Positions 1 to 7,667 of a stretch of DNA of 64,000 nucleotides are shown piece after piece (within the stretch, counting starts at the first letter, position 1; each line of letters starts with the position of its first letter). The stretch is from Lachnospiraceae bacterium P6A3. GTDB lineage: Bacteria > Bacillota > Clostridia > Lachnospirales > Lachnospiraceae. Below the pieces are notes generated by a model that was given only the letters and a program-made list of their open reading frames with translations, searched no databases and had not been told where the DNA came from. The stretch lies in the NCBI GenBank assembly GCA_000702085.1, contig JNKP01000004.1:124001-188000 (forward strand), written 5' to 3'. The position numbers were made by a program, and so were the translations under genes.

Positions 1-256
1 AGTCTGATACTACGATTAAACCACTGTACAGTTCAGCACCTTCGGTTCCTTTTATCGAGAATCCAACACCCCACATAATCTTCGGAAGGATATGCTTGAT
101 GTATATGATGTCGTAGCCTTTCTCCTTGTAGGCAGATATCAGCCTGTTTATATCGCCTGTGAGTTTATCCGTATCATATGTAAACATCGGTTTCCTCTTA
201 TCCCACAGATAATCATTCTGCATATCAATTACAAGTAAAGCTTTTTTCGCTCCCAT
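1..256 (-). CDS. Isochorismatase-like cysteine hydrolase (partial)
   Basis: The gene starts with ATG at 256 and runs off the left edge, so only the first 85 residues are visible. They begin MGAKKALLVIDMQNDY; the VIDMQND stretch is the beta-strand that carries the catalytic Asp in isochorismatase/nicotinamidase-type hydrolases. The catalytic Cys and cis-peptide region lie outside the window, so the substrate cannot be judged. The GNAT gene ends upstream of it on the same strand, 21 bp away, so the two may be co-transcribed. Confidence 0.75.
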   Translation of the reverse strand, partial: MGAKKALLVIDMQNDYLWDKRKPMFTYDTDKLTGDINRLISAYKEKGYDIIYIKHILPKIMWGVGFSIKGTEGAELYSGLIVVSD

Positions 257-277
257 CTTAATTCCCTTGTTCCTTTA

Positions 278-718
278 CTATTTCAATTCTTCGCAATACA
301 TACATATTGTTCCATTTGATAACTTAAATCCGTTCTTTTCATAAAACTTAGCCGCCGGTGCATACTCACTTGTATAAAGAACAATGCCTGCAAGTCCTTT
401 TTCCTTACTGTAATCTTTAATCGCATTTAATAGCTGTTTACCTATTCCATGCCCTTGTCGTTCGGGAAGTACCGCCATCTCATTGATGTAAATCTCTTCT
501 TTGCTTCCGGAAATTTTACAAAGTGCAAATATACAACCTAACACTTCATCATTTTCTTCATAAACATATCCAACAAATTTTTTTTGTTCAAAAAAATCGC
601 GAAGATATTCTGTTGCATTTTCTGCTGTCCAATCTATTCCCCAATGTTCCATAGGGAATGCTTTGTAATAAATCATGCCGCATTGCGCTAAGTCAATGTT
701 CTCCATAACTCTGATCAT
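278..718 (-). CDS. GNAT family N-acetyltransferase
   Basis: This 146-aa protein has the length of a single-domain GCN5-related acetyltransferase, which moves an acetyl group from acetyl-CoA to an amine. The acetyl-CoA pyrophosphate-binding motif A is visible as VLPERQGHGIGKQLL (QxxGxG/A type, about residues 83-97). It is followed by the usual C-terminal strand with YTSEYAPAAKFYEKNGF, typical of motif B. The substrate cannot be predicted. The isochorismatase-like gene follows 21 bp downstream. Confidence 0.85.
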   Translation of the reverse strand: MIRVMENIDLAQCGMIYYKAFPMEHWGIDWTAENATEYLRDFFEQKKFVGYVYEENDEVLGCIFALCKISGSKEEIYINEMAVLPERQGHGIGKQLLNAIKDYSKEKGLAGIVLYTSEYAPAAKFYEKNGFKLSNGTICMYCEELK

Positions 719-952
719 TTTTCTGCCCCACCATCAAACACTAATTTGTCATAGTACCTTATGCCGTAAGATAATACTTTTAATGTCAATTATATCAGAG
801 ATACTGCAAAAAGCTGACTTTCAAGCCACGATCAAGGCTTTTATTGCATTATTTATGGATTTTTATCGTCCTTGGCAAGCAGGGCATACAGGCCCAACCT
901 CATTCCAGTAATATTGATTCCAAAAAGAATAGAGGAAATGAGTTGTAAATCA

Positions 953-982
953 GAAAAAGCATCCCTCACGGATGCTTTTTCA
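953..982 (-). terminator. Rho-independent terminator after the toxin gene
   Basis: The hairpin GCATCC-CTCAC-GGATGC is flanked by A-runs on the left and T-runs on the right. Read on the minus strand it gives a stem followed by U residues, just past the stop of the RelE-type toxin at 1002. It would also work in the plus direction. The stretch from 719 to 952 shows nothing else I can support. Confidence 0.7.
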
Positions 983-1001
983 TTAGTGCATACTTATACT
1001 C

Positions 1002-1331
1002 TCAGATCTTCTCATCTCTATTTTCCAGGCGATGAAGGAAACGGCGAACCTCCATTATCTTTTTTCCTTTTTCTTCAAGCACAACATAATAAACTATGTA
1101 CTCGTTTACATATATACGATAATACGGATGCTTTCTGTCTTTTTTAGACGGAACAGGAGCTACTATTTCCGGACCGTCTTCCAGTCGTTGTAATATTGCT
1201 TCTGCAACCTTGTCCAAAAGATTATTTGCAGCATCGGGATTCCCAAGGTTAAAAGCGATGTAGGAGGTATCTCGATCGAGCTCTTCGTAGAATAAAGGAA
1301 GATATCTCAGCTCATATTTCTCATCAAGCAT
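1002..1331 (-). CDS. RelE/ParE-type toxin
   Basis: This 109-aa protein has the length and layout of the RelE/ParE superfamily. It contains YLPLFYEELDRDTSYIAFNL near the N-terminus, then a C-terminal half ending in the RIYVNEYIVYYVVLEEKGKKIMEVRRFLHRLEN pattern (only described here; the basic C-terminal strand is where RelE family members hold catalytic residues). It overlaps the antitoxin gene by 8 bp, the usual arrangement with antitoxin first. The family includes ribosome-dependent mRNA interferases and gyrase poisons, and the sequence alone does not decide which this is. Confidence 0.8.
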   Translation of the reverse strand: MLDEKYELRYLPLFYEELDRDTSYIAFNLGNPDAANNLLDKVAEAILQRLEDGPEIVAPVPSKKDRKHPYYRIYVNEYIVYYVVLEEKGKKIMEVRRFLHRLENRDEKI

Positions 1332-1581
1332 TTATTTTCCTCCGGAGTCCTCCAAAAACCTGATCATGAGTCAACCTAACATCAGTTGCTTCAGCTGCTG
1401 CATCAGCAACATCCATAACATGCTCTTCAGGCTCAGACAAACGAGAATATGCCTCGATGCTCATAACCACCATCGTTCCATATCCATTTTTCGTAAGATA
1501 TACGGGATCTCCGCCCTGGACACATTTTTCTATATCAGTAAATTTATTTCTTAAATCAGAAACAGGTCGAATCTGTACCAT
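1324..1581 (-). CDS. Phd/YefM-type antitoxin
   Basis: The start was set at ATG 1581 because GGAGG lies 8 nt upstream; a longer reading from 1602 has no such site. The 85-aa product begins MVQIRPVSDLRNKFTDIEK and contains GDPVYLTKNGYGTMVVMSIEAYSRL, the typical Phd/YefM N-terminal DNA-binding fold. In this family the C-terminal part wraps the partner toxin. It is the first gene of a two-gene toxin-antitoxin operon and probably represses it through the inverted repeat upstream at 1606-1636. Confidence 0.85.
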   Translation of the reverse strand: MVQIRPVSDLRNKFTDIEKCVQGGDPVYLTKNGYGTMVVMSIEAYSRLSEPEEHVMDVADAAAEATDVRLTHDQVFGGLRRKINA

Positions 1582-1605
1582 AGTTCTGCCTCCTTGTATC
1601 ATTAC

Positions 1606-1636
1606 CTTATCATAATTTTATCATAACTCTGATAAG
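1606..1636. promoter_or_regulatory. Inverted-repeat operator upstream of the toxin-antitoxin operon
   Basis: CTTATCA at 1606-1612 and TGATAAG at 1630-1636 form an inverted repeat, with a further TTATCAT inside it at 1619-1625. It sits about 25 bp upstream of the antitoxin start and over the region where the promoter should lie. Phd/YefM antitoxins usually bind palindromes in this position, so autoregulation is the likely role. This is inference from position and symmetry. Confidence 0.5.
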
Positions 1637-1686
1637 ATTAATATACTACCTGCCTACGATTTTAGCAATACTTTTTCAAATAAATG

Positions 1687-1716
1687 ACGGGAACCTGTCT
1701 TTATACGGATTCCCGT
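1687..1716. other. Intergenic hairpin
   Basis: ACGGGAA (1687-1693) and TTCCCGT (1710-1716) form a 7-bp stem with a 16-nt loop in the gap between the toxin-antitoxin operon and the tRNA region. Only a weak T-rich tail follows on either strand, so it may be a poor terminator. Apart from it, I see nothing functional between 1637 and 1910. Confidence 0.35.
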
Positions 1717-1910
1717 TATTTGTCGATCATTTTATCGGCACATTAGCAATCATTTTTTATCACTTTAAAGCAACAAGGAAACCCATCCCTGGTTATGACC
1801 AGGCATTACGATCGCAGACAGAAAAAAACCGTTGATCCCAAGCTTATAAACGAGGCATTTGGCTTTGAGATCAGGCCATTGCCCACCCACTGCCCGGTAA
1901 AACTTGCATG

Positions 1911-1943
1911 AAAAAACCTCGTAAACATTGAATTTACGAGGTT
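1911..1943 (-). terminator. Rho-independent terminator after the duplicated tRNA tail
   Basis: CCTCGTAAA (1917-1925) pairs with TTTACGAGG (1933-1941). On the minus strand the stem is followed by six T residues, a good intrinsic terminator. It lies directly downstream of a second copy of the tRNA-Gly 3' end, so the pair looks like a tRNA tail with its own terminator. Confidence 0.75.
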
Positions 1944-1948
1944 TCTGT

Positions 1949-2054
1949 GCGAGCAGGTGATGGGGTGAGCGCGCTCCAGTGGAGCGCAAGCCGCGAACCG
2001 ACCGAGCCGGCAGGCGAGACCGGACACACATGTGTCCGAGGTCTCGCCTGCTCG
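1949..2054 (-). repeat. Duplicated tRNA-Gly 3' end and strong palindromes
   Basis: A 16-bp copy of the tRNA-Gly 3' end and flank (GCGAGCAGGTGATGGG) is found at 1949-1964 and again at 2091-2106, inside the real tRNA. Between them lie a 7-bp hairpin (1971-1987, GCGCTCC/GGAGCGC) and a near-perfect long stem: GCAGGCGAGACC (2010-2021) with GGTCTCGCCTGC (2040-2051), with an inner GGACACA/TGTGTCC stem. No protein is supported here. It could be a remnant of a decayed tRNA copy, an attachment-site scar, or a small structured RNA. Confidence 0.6.
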
Positions 2055-2090
2055 CAAAAAAAGCCCCCGGAAATCTTCCGGGGGCTTTTT
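2055..2090 (-). terminator. Terminator of tRNA-Gly
   Basis: GCCCCCGGAA pairs with TTCCGGGGGC across a short loop, with seven A residues on the left and five T residues on the right. On the minus strand it starts 3 nt after the tRNA 3' end and ends in a T-run, so it should terminate the tRNA transcript. The symmetry also allows plus-strand use. Confidence 0.85.
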
Positions 2091-2093
2091 GCG

Positions 2094-2164
2094 AGCAGGT
2101 GATGGGAATCGGACCCACATATCCAGCTTGGAAGGCTGGTGTTCTACCACTGAACTACACCTGC
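2094..2164 (-). tRNA. tRNA-Gly (anticodon UCC)
   Basis: Read on the minus strand, the 71-nt gene starts GCAGGTG and ends CACCTGC plus discriminator T, giving a perfect 7-bp acceptor stem. The D-arm contains GTTCAGTGGTAGAAC, the anticodon loop is CTTCCAA with anticodon TCC, and the T-arm contains GGTCCGATTCC. The CCA end is not encoded. It is transcribed from its own promoter at 2196-2224 and followed by a strong terminator. Confidence 0.95.
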
Positions 2165-2195
2165 AATTTGCATCTGTTTTGCAACAGCAAAGTCA

Positions 2196-2224
2196 ATATT
2201 ACACAATTACTTTATTCTTGTCAA
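2196..2224 (-). promoter_or_regulatory. Sigma-A promoter of tRNA-Gly
   Basis: On the minus strand TTGACA (2224-2219) is followed after exactly 17 nt by TAATAT (2201-2196), close to the vegetative consensus. Transcription would start about 25 nt upstream of the tRNA 5' end at 2164. The -35 box lies next to the stop of the upstream DUF6020 gene at 2234. Confidence 0.8.
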
Positions 2225-2233
2225 CAAATTTTT

Positions 2234-4045
2234 TTAAACATTTTTTCTGTACCCTTCGACTATCGCCAGAAGCACCACCGGAAGGGTCAGAACATTGAAA
2301 TACACATACCTGAACTGACACAGGGGTCCCGCAAATACCGTTACCAGGTAAAAAAGCGGAATGGCTCCCACGCTGATCATCCTGCGGGACTTTTTGAAAG
2401 CTCCGCTTATGATCAGAAATACAACCGACCATACATAAACCGTGGCTCTCAAAAACCAGGATATGAGGGGAATACGGAATTTACCCGTATCGTAATAAAT
2501 CGCATTGAACAATCCCTCGAATGCGGGAATCAGGTTTTTATTCGTAATATCCGCATATTCTTCGGGAAGAGGTTTGACCACATAAGGTAAAGTAGATCCC
2601 AGGGTAAATGCCTCATAAGGATTCCAGTATCCGTAGGTAAGCCACGCAAACTGGTCTATATAATCCCCGGGATATTTCAATCCGCACTTGATAAACAGCT
2701 TTAAGAAGGTCTTTAAATCGCTTTGAAGCAGTTCCTCATTTGCGCATGCCTTAACATCGTCCGAGAAACTGATCAAATATCCTTCCAGCGCTCTTTCGGG
2801 AATATAGGCAAGTATGGTCTCGCGTAATACCGGATCCATCTCATCTCCGTGAAGGATCGTAACCCTGGCAAGACACATTATGGGAAGAGGGAATGTTTCT
2901 CTGTATTTATCAGCTACAGTGGAACCTTCTGCTTTGATCAGCGCATTATTTTCGACATGATATGCCCCGAACAGCAATAAAACGATAAGAAGCATTACCG
3001 CTTTGCTTTTCAGATTCTTTCTGAGAAGTGCTATTACGATACCGCCGAGAAGGAACGCATATACCATATTGTTCCTGAAAAGACTCCCGAGAGAGGACAT
3101 AATGATAAAAAGAGCAGCGTAAATAATCATCTGCTTTTTCGGAGCATTCTTTTCCTCCGCATCCAGGAGCCTTAAAAGAAATGTCATTCCGATCAGTGCC
3201 AGGGCGATGCCCATGGTGCCTTTTTCCGCGGTAACGGCGTAATATCCGTTAACGGGATTAATTACGCACAGGATGAAAAATGCTATTCTTACTTTCCGGG
3301 AAAATCCCCTGTCATACACATACAGCATGAAAACACCGATGGATACGGCAAGAAGCAGCATCTGAAGAAGTGTCATGATCTGCATTCCGTATGCCGGTGC
3401 GCCCATCTTCAGACCAAGCTCATAAAACTTTCTGAGCATAAGACCGTGTATGACCGTATGATGTGTGGTTCTGTGACCCGCCAGCTGTGCAAGCAGCTCA
3501 TCATATGAATCCCCGAAGAAATTCATGGGCCACATATACAGGAACAAGGGAATATAGGATAAAAACGTGATAAGAGAAATGACTGCAAAATACAGGATCC
3601 TATTCCTGCCCGTACCGGCGGCCTTTTCTCCTTCAAAGAGCTTTGAAGAAATAAATTCCGTCGCACCTATGATCTCGGATACGAGAGGAATCGTAAATAT
3701 GGAAAACCCGGCAGACATTACGAGTGCCGTAAAAACCTTGGATGCCTTGTCAAACAGGGTCACTTCGTAGAGAACGTACTGTCCCCATACACTGCAAAAT
3801 CCCAGTAATATACCCATCAGGACCGAAATCCTGACCCTGCGCTTATCGGAAGATACTTTAGGATCGGTAAATCTTCCCAGCATTATAACGTTCAGAACAA
3901 ATACCATTATGGATCCGGGGCCGAAAGAGAAGATCCCCGTGCCGAAATAAGGACCGAAATCCCCGGACAGGCCCCGTACATATTCTGCGGCGGCCAGATG
4001 AAGAAATGCCAATATGAAGATAATTATGTTCTTATACTTTTTCAT
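2234..4045 (-). CDS. DUF6020-type multi-spanning membrane protein
   Basis: This 603-aa protein is dominated by hydrophobic segments, with roughly a dozen predicted membrane spans. It carries a soluble loop after YMWPMNFFGDSYDELLAQLAGHRTTHHTVIH-like sequence around residue 170-200. That loop (an acidic stretch followed by a His-rich segment) resembles a similar loop in the 546-aa protein at 50545-52185 (GYDSEWQTLQ, NHHPVLHT), so the two are related. The architecture resembles lipid-linked-sugar (GT-C-like) glycosyltransferases, but no catalytic activity is established. It is last in an operon after gtrA and the MurG-type gene, 17 bp downstream of the latter, which suggests envelope glycan assembly. 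Confidence 0.65.
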   Translation of the reverse strand: MKKYKNIIIFILAFLHLAAAEYVRGLSGDFGPYFGTGIFSFGPGSIMVFVLNVIMLGRFTDPKVSSDKRRVRISVLMGILLGFCSVWGQYVLYEVTLFDKASKVFTALVMSAGFSIFTIPLVSEIIGATEFISSKLFEGEKAAGTGRNRILYFAVISLITFLSYIPLFLYMWPMNFFGDSYDELLAQLAGHRTTHHTVIHGLMLRKFYELGLKMGAPAYGMQIMTLLQMLLLAVSIGVFMLYVYDRGFSRKVRIAFFILCVINPVNGYYAVTAEKGTMGIALALIGMTFLLRLLDAEEKNAPKKQMIIYAALFIIMSSLGSLFRNNMVYAFLLGGIVIALLRKNLKSKAVMLLIVLLLFGAYHVENNALIKAEGSTVADKYRETFPLPIMCLARVTILHGDEMDPVLRETILAYIPERALEGYLISFSDDVKACANEELLQSDLKTFLKLFIKCGLKYPGDYIDQFAWLTYGYWNPYEAFTLGSTLPYVVKPLPEEYADITNKNLIPAFEGLFNAIYYDTGKFRIPLISWFLRATVYVWSVVFLIISGAFKKSRRMISVGAIPLFYLVTVFAGPLCQFRYVYFNVLTLPVVLLAIVEGYRKNV

Positions 4046-4062
4046 GACATTCTTCGAAAGTG

Positions 4063-5136
4063 TTAATCCCCGGTTTTTTCATCGGCTGCTTCAACCAGCA
4101 TATCGCAAATTATCTTGATAGCATCCTGCTGTGTGCTTTCGGACATTGCGGATATATACGACTCTCTGTTTTCGTAGAGTTCGTTTACCTTGGAAACAAG
4201 AAGCTCTGTGGTAATGTCTTCCTGTTTTATGACCATAGAATACCCCTGTCCCTCAAAAGAGCGGGCATTTAAAAGCTGGTCCCCTCTTCCTCCGGGAAGC
4301 GGGATCAATATATTGGGCTTTTTAAGAGCAAGAAGTTCGAAAACGGAATTCGCACCCGCACGGGATACTACTATGTCCGCAGCGGCAAACAGATCCGCAA
4401 GGCCTCTTCCCACATAATCAAACTGCCTGTATCCTTCCTTGCCGTCATATGCTTCATCCGTTTTGCCTTTGCCGCATATATGGATGACATTGAAGGTCTT
4501 TAAGAGTTCGGGAAGCGCACCCCTTACCGCCTCGTTGACGGCAGCGGCGCCGAGACTTCCTCCTATTACGAGAAGAACAGGCTTGCCTTCCTCAAATCCG
4601 CAAACAATATGTCCGTTTCCGGAATTACCCTCCGAAAGCTCCTTTCTGACAGGTGCTCCCGTCAGCACTCCCTTATCCTTGGGAAGTGATTTGAGAGTTT
4701 CGGGAAAATCACAGCAGATCTTCTCAGCTGCGGAAAAACAAAGCTTGTTCGCAAGCCCCACCGAATAATCGGATTCATGGATTATACAGGGAATTCCCAG
4801 TTTCTTGGCGCCCTTAACGACAGGAACACTTACGAAACCTCCCTTGGAAAAAACAACATCGGGAGACAGCTCCTTGAGAATCTTACGAGCCTCCCTGACA
4901 CCCTTAAGTACCCTGAAGGGATCCGTGAAGTTTTTCATGCTGAAATATCTGCGGAACTTTCCGGTGGAAACCCCGTAATATTTTATACCCGTATCTTCAA
5001 TCAGCTTTTTTTCGATCCCGTCGTAAGAGCCGATGTAATAGATCTCAAAGCCTCGTGCTTTGAGAGTGGGCATCAGCGCGATATTCGGGGTTACGTGTCC
5101 TGCGGTTCCTCCGCCGGTCATTACGATTCTTTTCAT
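4063..5136 (-). CDS. murG: MurG-type UDP-GlcNAc undecaprenyl-PP-MurNAc-pentapeptide transferase
   Basis: The 357-aa protein begins MKRIVMTGGGTAGHVTPNIAL, the glycine-rich GGGTAGH lipid-side loop of MurG. It also has FSKGGFVSVPVV and, near residue 250, SRAGANSVFELLALKKPNILIPLP, the UDP-GlcNAc-binding motif. MurG adds GlcNAc to lipid I on the inner face of the membrane to make lipid II. It is not in a cell-division (dcw) cluster here but sits between gtrA and a DUF6020 gene. It could be the housekeeping enzyme moved elsewhere or a paralogue acting on another lipid-linked sugar. Confidence 0.85.
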   Translation of the reverse strand: MKRIVMTGGGTAGHVTPNIALMPTLKARGFEIYYIGSYDGIEKKLIEDTGIKYYGVSTGKFRRYFSMKNFTDPFRVLKGVREARKILKELSPDVVFSKGGFVSVPVVKGAKKLGIPCIIHESDYSVGLANKLCFSAAEKICCDFPETLKSLPKDKGVLTGAPVRKELSEGNSGNGHIVCGFEEGKPVLLVIGGSLGAAAVNEAVRGALPELLKTFNVIHICGKGKTDEAYDGKEGYRQFDYVGRGLADLFAAADIVVSRAGANSVFELLALKKPNILIPLPGGRGDQLLNARSFEGQGYSMVIKQEDITTELLVSKVNELYENRESYISAMSESTQQDAIKIICDMLVEAADEKTGD

Positions 5137-5139
5137 GTT

Positions 5140-5652
5140 TTATTTCTTTTTCCTGAAAATAAATACTTTGCTGAAAACGTAATTCAAAACGGTTACGAGA
5201 ACTGCGGAAATACAGATCTTGGAGATCCAGTAATTCCAGGAAAGGACGTTAACCGTAAGCCACATGATGAAAATATCAAGAAACCAGGTGGAAAGACGGG
5301 ATACCGCAAAACCTCCGAATTCTTTGGCAATGTGAGGATTGGTGCTTCTGAATACCCAGCTTCTGTTGAGAGGATATCCGAAACATACTCCCGCAACCCA
5401 TCCTATGGTATTAATGACCGCATTCTGGAATGTGTCTTCGGAATTGAGAAGGAAATGCTCTGCCAGAAAGCATGCTCCCCAGGATACGATCGTGGTAAGC
5501 ACTCCTACTACCAGATAAACCCAGAGCTCTTCGTGCTTGCAGAATATCTTATGTGCCCAGGGCCACCACTCGAGCCAGTCCCTGAACTTGTCTTCAAGAT
5601 TTCTCTTTCTTTCGGGTTCCGCAGTATTTACGGTCTCTTTGATCTCTTCCAT
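5140..5652 (-). CDS. GtrA family membrane protein
   Basis: ATG at 5652 was chosen because AAAGG lies 7 nt upstream; a longer form would begin with TTG and has no ribosome site. The 170-aa product has a charged N-terminal 30 residues and then four hydrophobic segments. It matches the GtrA family in LWVYLVVGVLTTIVSWGACF and GVCFGYPLNRSWVF (about residues 85-98). GtrA proteins are thought to help flip or present lipid-linked sugars. The spacing of 3 bp to the MurG-type gene implies co-translation and a shared envelope role. Confidence 0.85.
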   Translation of the reverse strand: MEEIKETVNTAEPERKRNLEDKFRDWLEWWPWAHKIFCKHEELWVYLVVGVLTTIVSWGACFLAEHFLLNSEDTFQNAVINTIGWVAGVCFGYPLNRSWVFRSTNPHIAKEFGGFAVSRLSTWFLDIFIMWLTVNVLSWNYWISKICISAVLVTVLNYVFSKVFIFRKKK

Positions 5653-5676
5653 TTTACTACCTTTCAAAAAATGTCA

Positions 5677-6642
5677 TTAAAGCCCGTTTACGACATGTAT
5701 GGGCTTTCCCGCCTGAAACGCTTTTATATTATCATACACACCCTGTACGCATCTGGTCCTTGCTTCGACCGATCCCCATGCAAGGTGAGGTGTTATTATC
5801 AGTTTTCCCGAATCCTTGATCTTACTCAAAGGATTTGTAAGCCTTAAAGGCTCGTCTTCCAATACATCAAGACCCGCACCCGCTATCTCTCCGCTTTCGA
5901 GAGCATTGTACAGATCCGTGTTGTTTACGACTCTGCCCCTTGCCACATTGATAAGATATGCCGTATTTTTCATCTTCTTAAGAGCATCGGCATCAATGTA
6001 GTTTCTTGTGATATCGCTTAAAGGGCAATGAAGCGACAGAAAATCGCTTCTTTCAAGAAGTTCGTCCTTGGTTACCTTCTCATATTCCGTAACGGTGCTG
6101 TTTCCGGTAACGGAGGTGAATATAACTTTACATCCGAAAGCAGTCGCAATCTGAGCAACCTTTCTTCCGATATTGCCCATTCCCACGATTCCCCAGGTCT
6201 TTCCCGCGAGTTCGCCGAAGGCTACATCGAAGTTGGAGAATCTGTCCTGAGCACTGTATTTTCCTGATTTTACATAATCATCATAATAGGAAAGATTCTG
6301 TGATACGGCAAGTGCAAGAGTAAAGGTGTGCTGAGCCACCATTTCCGTGGAATAGCCCACAACATTGCACACGGGAATGCCGCGGCCCTTAAGATACTCA
6401 AGGTCACAGTTATCGAATCCGGTTGCAAACTCGCAGACAAGCTTTACGTTCGGTGAAGCATCCAGAGACTCTTTATTGATAGGACATTTGTTGGCAACCA
6501 CAATGTCCGCGTCGCGGGTTCTTTCTATAACTTCTTCCACGCTTACGGTATTTCTGTATGCGGTAACTTCACCAAGCTCGTTAAAGATATCAACACTGAT
6601 ATCCGGTCCCACACTGTTTCTTTCCAATACGACGATTTTCAT
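5677..6642 (-). CDS. D-isomer 2-hydroxyacid dehydrogenase
   Basis: This 321-aa NAD(P)-dependent oxidoreductase has the family order of a split catalytic domain around a Rossmann domain. GIVGMGNIGRKVAQ (about 152-165) is the dinucleotide-binding GxGxxG loop. LINVARGRVV (about 233-242) and ITPHLAWGSVEAR (about 284-296) carry the conserved Arg and the catalytic His. It reduces a 2-keto acid to the D-2-hydroxy acid or the reverse; hydroxypyruvate/glycerate or a branched substrate are possible. It is first in the group leading to gtrA and the MurG-type gene. Confidence 0.85.
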   Translation of the reverse strand: MKIVVLERNSVGPDISVDIFNELGEVTAYRNTVSVEEVIERTRDADIVVANKCPINKESLDASPNVKLVCEFATGFDNCDLEYLKGRGIPVCNVVGYSTEMVAQHTFTLALAVSQNLSYYDDYVKSGKYSAQDRFSNFDVAFGELAGKTWGIVGMGNIGRKVAQIATAFGCKVIFTSVTGNSTVTEYEKVTKDELLERSDFLSLHCPLSDITRNYIDADALKKMKNTAYLINVARGRVVNNTDLYNALESGEIAGAGLDVLEDEPLRLTNPLSKIKDSGKLIITPHLAWGSVEARTRCVQGVYDNIKAFQAGKPIHVVNGL

Positions 6643-6658
6643 ATGCTTACCTATCCTT

Positions 6659-6690
6659 AAAAAAAGACCGGCACCGATAAAGCGCCGGTC
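6659..6690 (-). terminator. Terminator after the lipoprotein gene
   Basis: GACCGGC (6666-6672) pairs with GCCGGTC (6684-6690); on the minus strand the stem is followed by six to seven T residues. It separates the lipoprotein gene ending at 6711 from the dehydrogenase operon starting at 6642. Confidence 0.8.
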
Positions 6691-6710
6691 CTTAAGACAT
6701 TATAGCTTAA

Positions 6711-7547
6711 TTATTTAACGGTTGCGACGGTAACGTGAACCTGAGGTCCCTCATACCAGTACATGAAACCGGTGATGTCAACGGTATCTCCAACGTTAAA
6801 TGCTTCAACGGTCTGATATACCTCGGTGTCAGCGCCTCTGAGATAAGACTCTACAACAAAGGTGTAAACATTTCCGTCAGCATCTGCAAGGTTGATGTAA
6901 AGGTCATCTCCCTGGCTCTTGGATCCGTCCCATCCGTAAGTGAATGCAGCACCCTCTCTCTCAGCTACGGTAAGTCCGGTGAAAGTAACGTACTGATTCA
7001 TGTAATCTGCAAGTGCCTCGGTGTCAGCGATCTTGTCGGTAAGATCGGTAGCTGCTGCAACATAAGTGTCATCAGCAAGGATCTCATAGGTAGCGTCGAT
7101 GATCTCTACCTCACCTGACCACTCTGACTTGAATCCGGTAACACGGATCTTGGTTCCGGGAACCATTGCATCATAATCTTCCTGTGAGCAAGGCATGTTG
7201 TAAAGGAAGTAAGCTCCGTCCTTGTCCTGGGTATAGAAGGTAGCCATTCCTACTCCTTCGTTCTCCCACCATCCCTGCTTGTCCTGTACGTAGGTCTCAA
7301 CAACAACTTCGGTGTCAACGTCAGCTGCTGCGAACTCAGCGTAAGACATAACAACTACATCGCTCTCTTCGGTATCTGCGTCTGCATCAGCGTCTGCATC
7401 AGTATCCTGAACATCTGCGTCTGCATCTTCAACTGCCTCGGTCTCAACCTCGGTCTCGGGAGCCTGAACGTTCTCCTCTTCTGCGCCACAAGCGGCAAGT
7501 GAAACTGCCATAACCGCTGCAGCAAAAACTGCTGTAAATTTTTTCAT
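6711..7547 (-). CDS. Secreted lipoprotein, function unknown
   Basis: The 278-aa protein starts with a lipoprotein signal peptide ending in the lipobox LAAC (Cys20), so it should be anchored to the outer face of the membrane. Residues about 25-65 are an acidic linker with Asp-Ala repeats (DADADADADTEE). The remaining 210 residues are beta-rich with pieces such as VPGTKIRVTGF and VGDTVDITGFMYWYEGPQVHV, suggesting two OB-fold-like beta-barrel units. I do not recognise a family. It has its own promoter (7611-7639), AGGAGG ribosome site and terminator, so it is monocistronic. Confidence 0.75.
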   Translation of the reverse strand: MKKFTAVFAAAVMAVSLAACGAEEENVQAPETEVETEAVEDADADVQDTDADADADADTEESDVVVMSYAEFAAADVDTEVVVETYVQDKQGWWENEGVGMATFYTQDKDGAYFLYNMPCSQEDYDAMVPGTKIRVTGFKSEWSGEVEIIDATYEILADDTYVAAATDLTDKIADTEALADYMNQYVTFTGLTVAEREGAAFTYGWDGSKSQGDDLYINLADADGNVYTFVVESYLRGADTEVYQTVEAFNVGDTVDITGFMYWYEGPQVHVTVATVK

Positions 7548-7580
7548 AATTTCCTCCTAAATTGCCCTTTAAATTAATAT

Positions 7581-7607
7581 ATGCGGTCAAAAGGGCTTTG
7601 ACCGCAT
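7581..7607 (-). terminator. Long hairpin between the sugar ABC operon and the lipoprotein gene
   Basis: ATGCGGTCAAA (7581-7591) and TTTGACCGCAT (7597-7607) form an 11-bp stem with a 5-nt loop. On the minus strand it lies 60 bp past the stop of the solute-binding protein at 7668, so it probably ends that long operon, although no clean T-run follows. It also lies at the predicted 5' end of the lipoprotein transcript. Confidence 0.5.
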
Positions 7608-7610
7608 AGC

Positions 7611-7639
7611 ATTGTAACTCATTTGTACATTTTTGACAA
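7611..7639 (-). promoter_or_regulatory. Sigma-A promoter of the lipoprotein gene
   Basis: On the minus strand TTGTCA (7639-7634) and TACAAT (7616-7611) are separated by exactly 17 nt. The lipoprotein start at 7547 is about 60 nt downstream of the expected transcription start. Confidence 0.65.
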
Positions 7640-7667
7640 CTTTATAAACTTTTTATTATGAATTATT

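Noticed and set aside
675-1147. Two short plus-strand frames in the gap before the toxin gene
   Set aside because: No ribosome site and no recognisable motif; the second overlaps the toxin gene in antisense.
1765-2150. Two minus-strand frames of about 115 aa over the palindromes and tRNA
   Set aside because: They overlap the tRNA and both terminators and have no coding features.
1979-2590. 203-aa plus-strand reading frame across the tRNA-Gly
   Set aside because: It runs through the tRNA, its terminator and the antisense of the DUF6020 gene; no ribosome site or family supports it.
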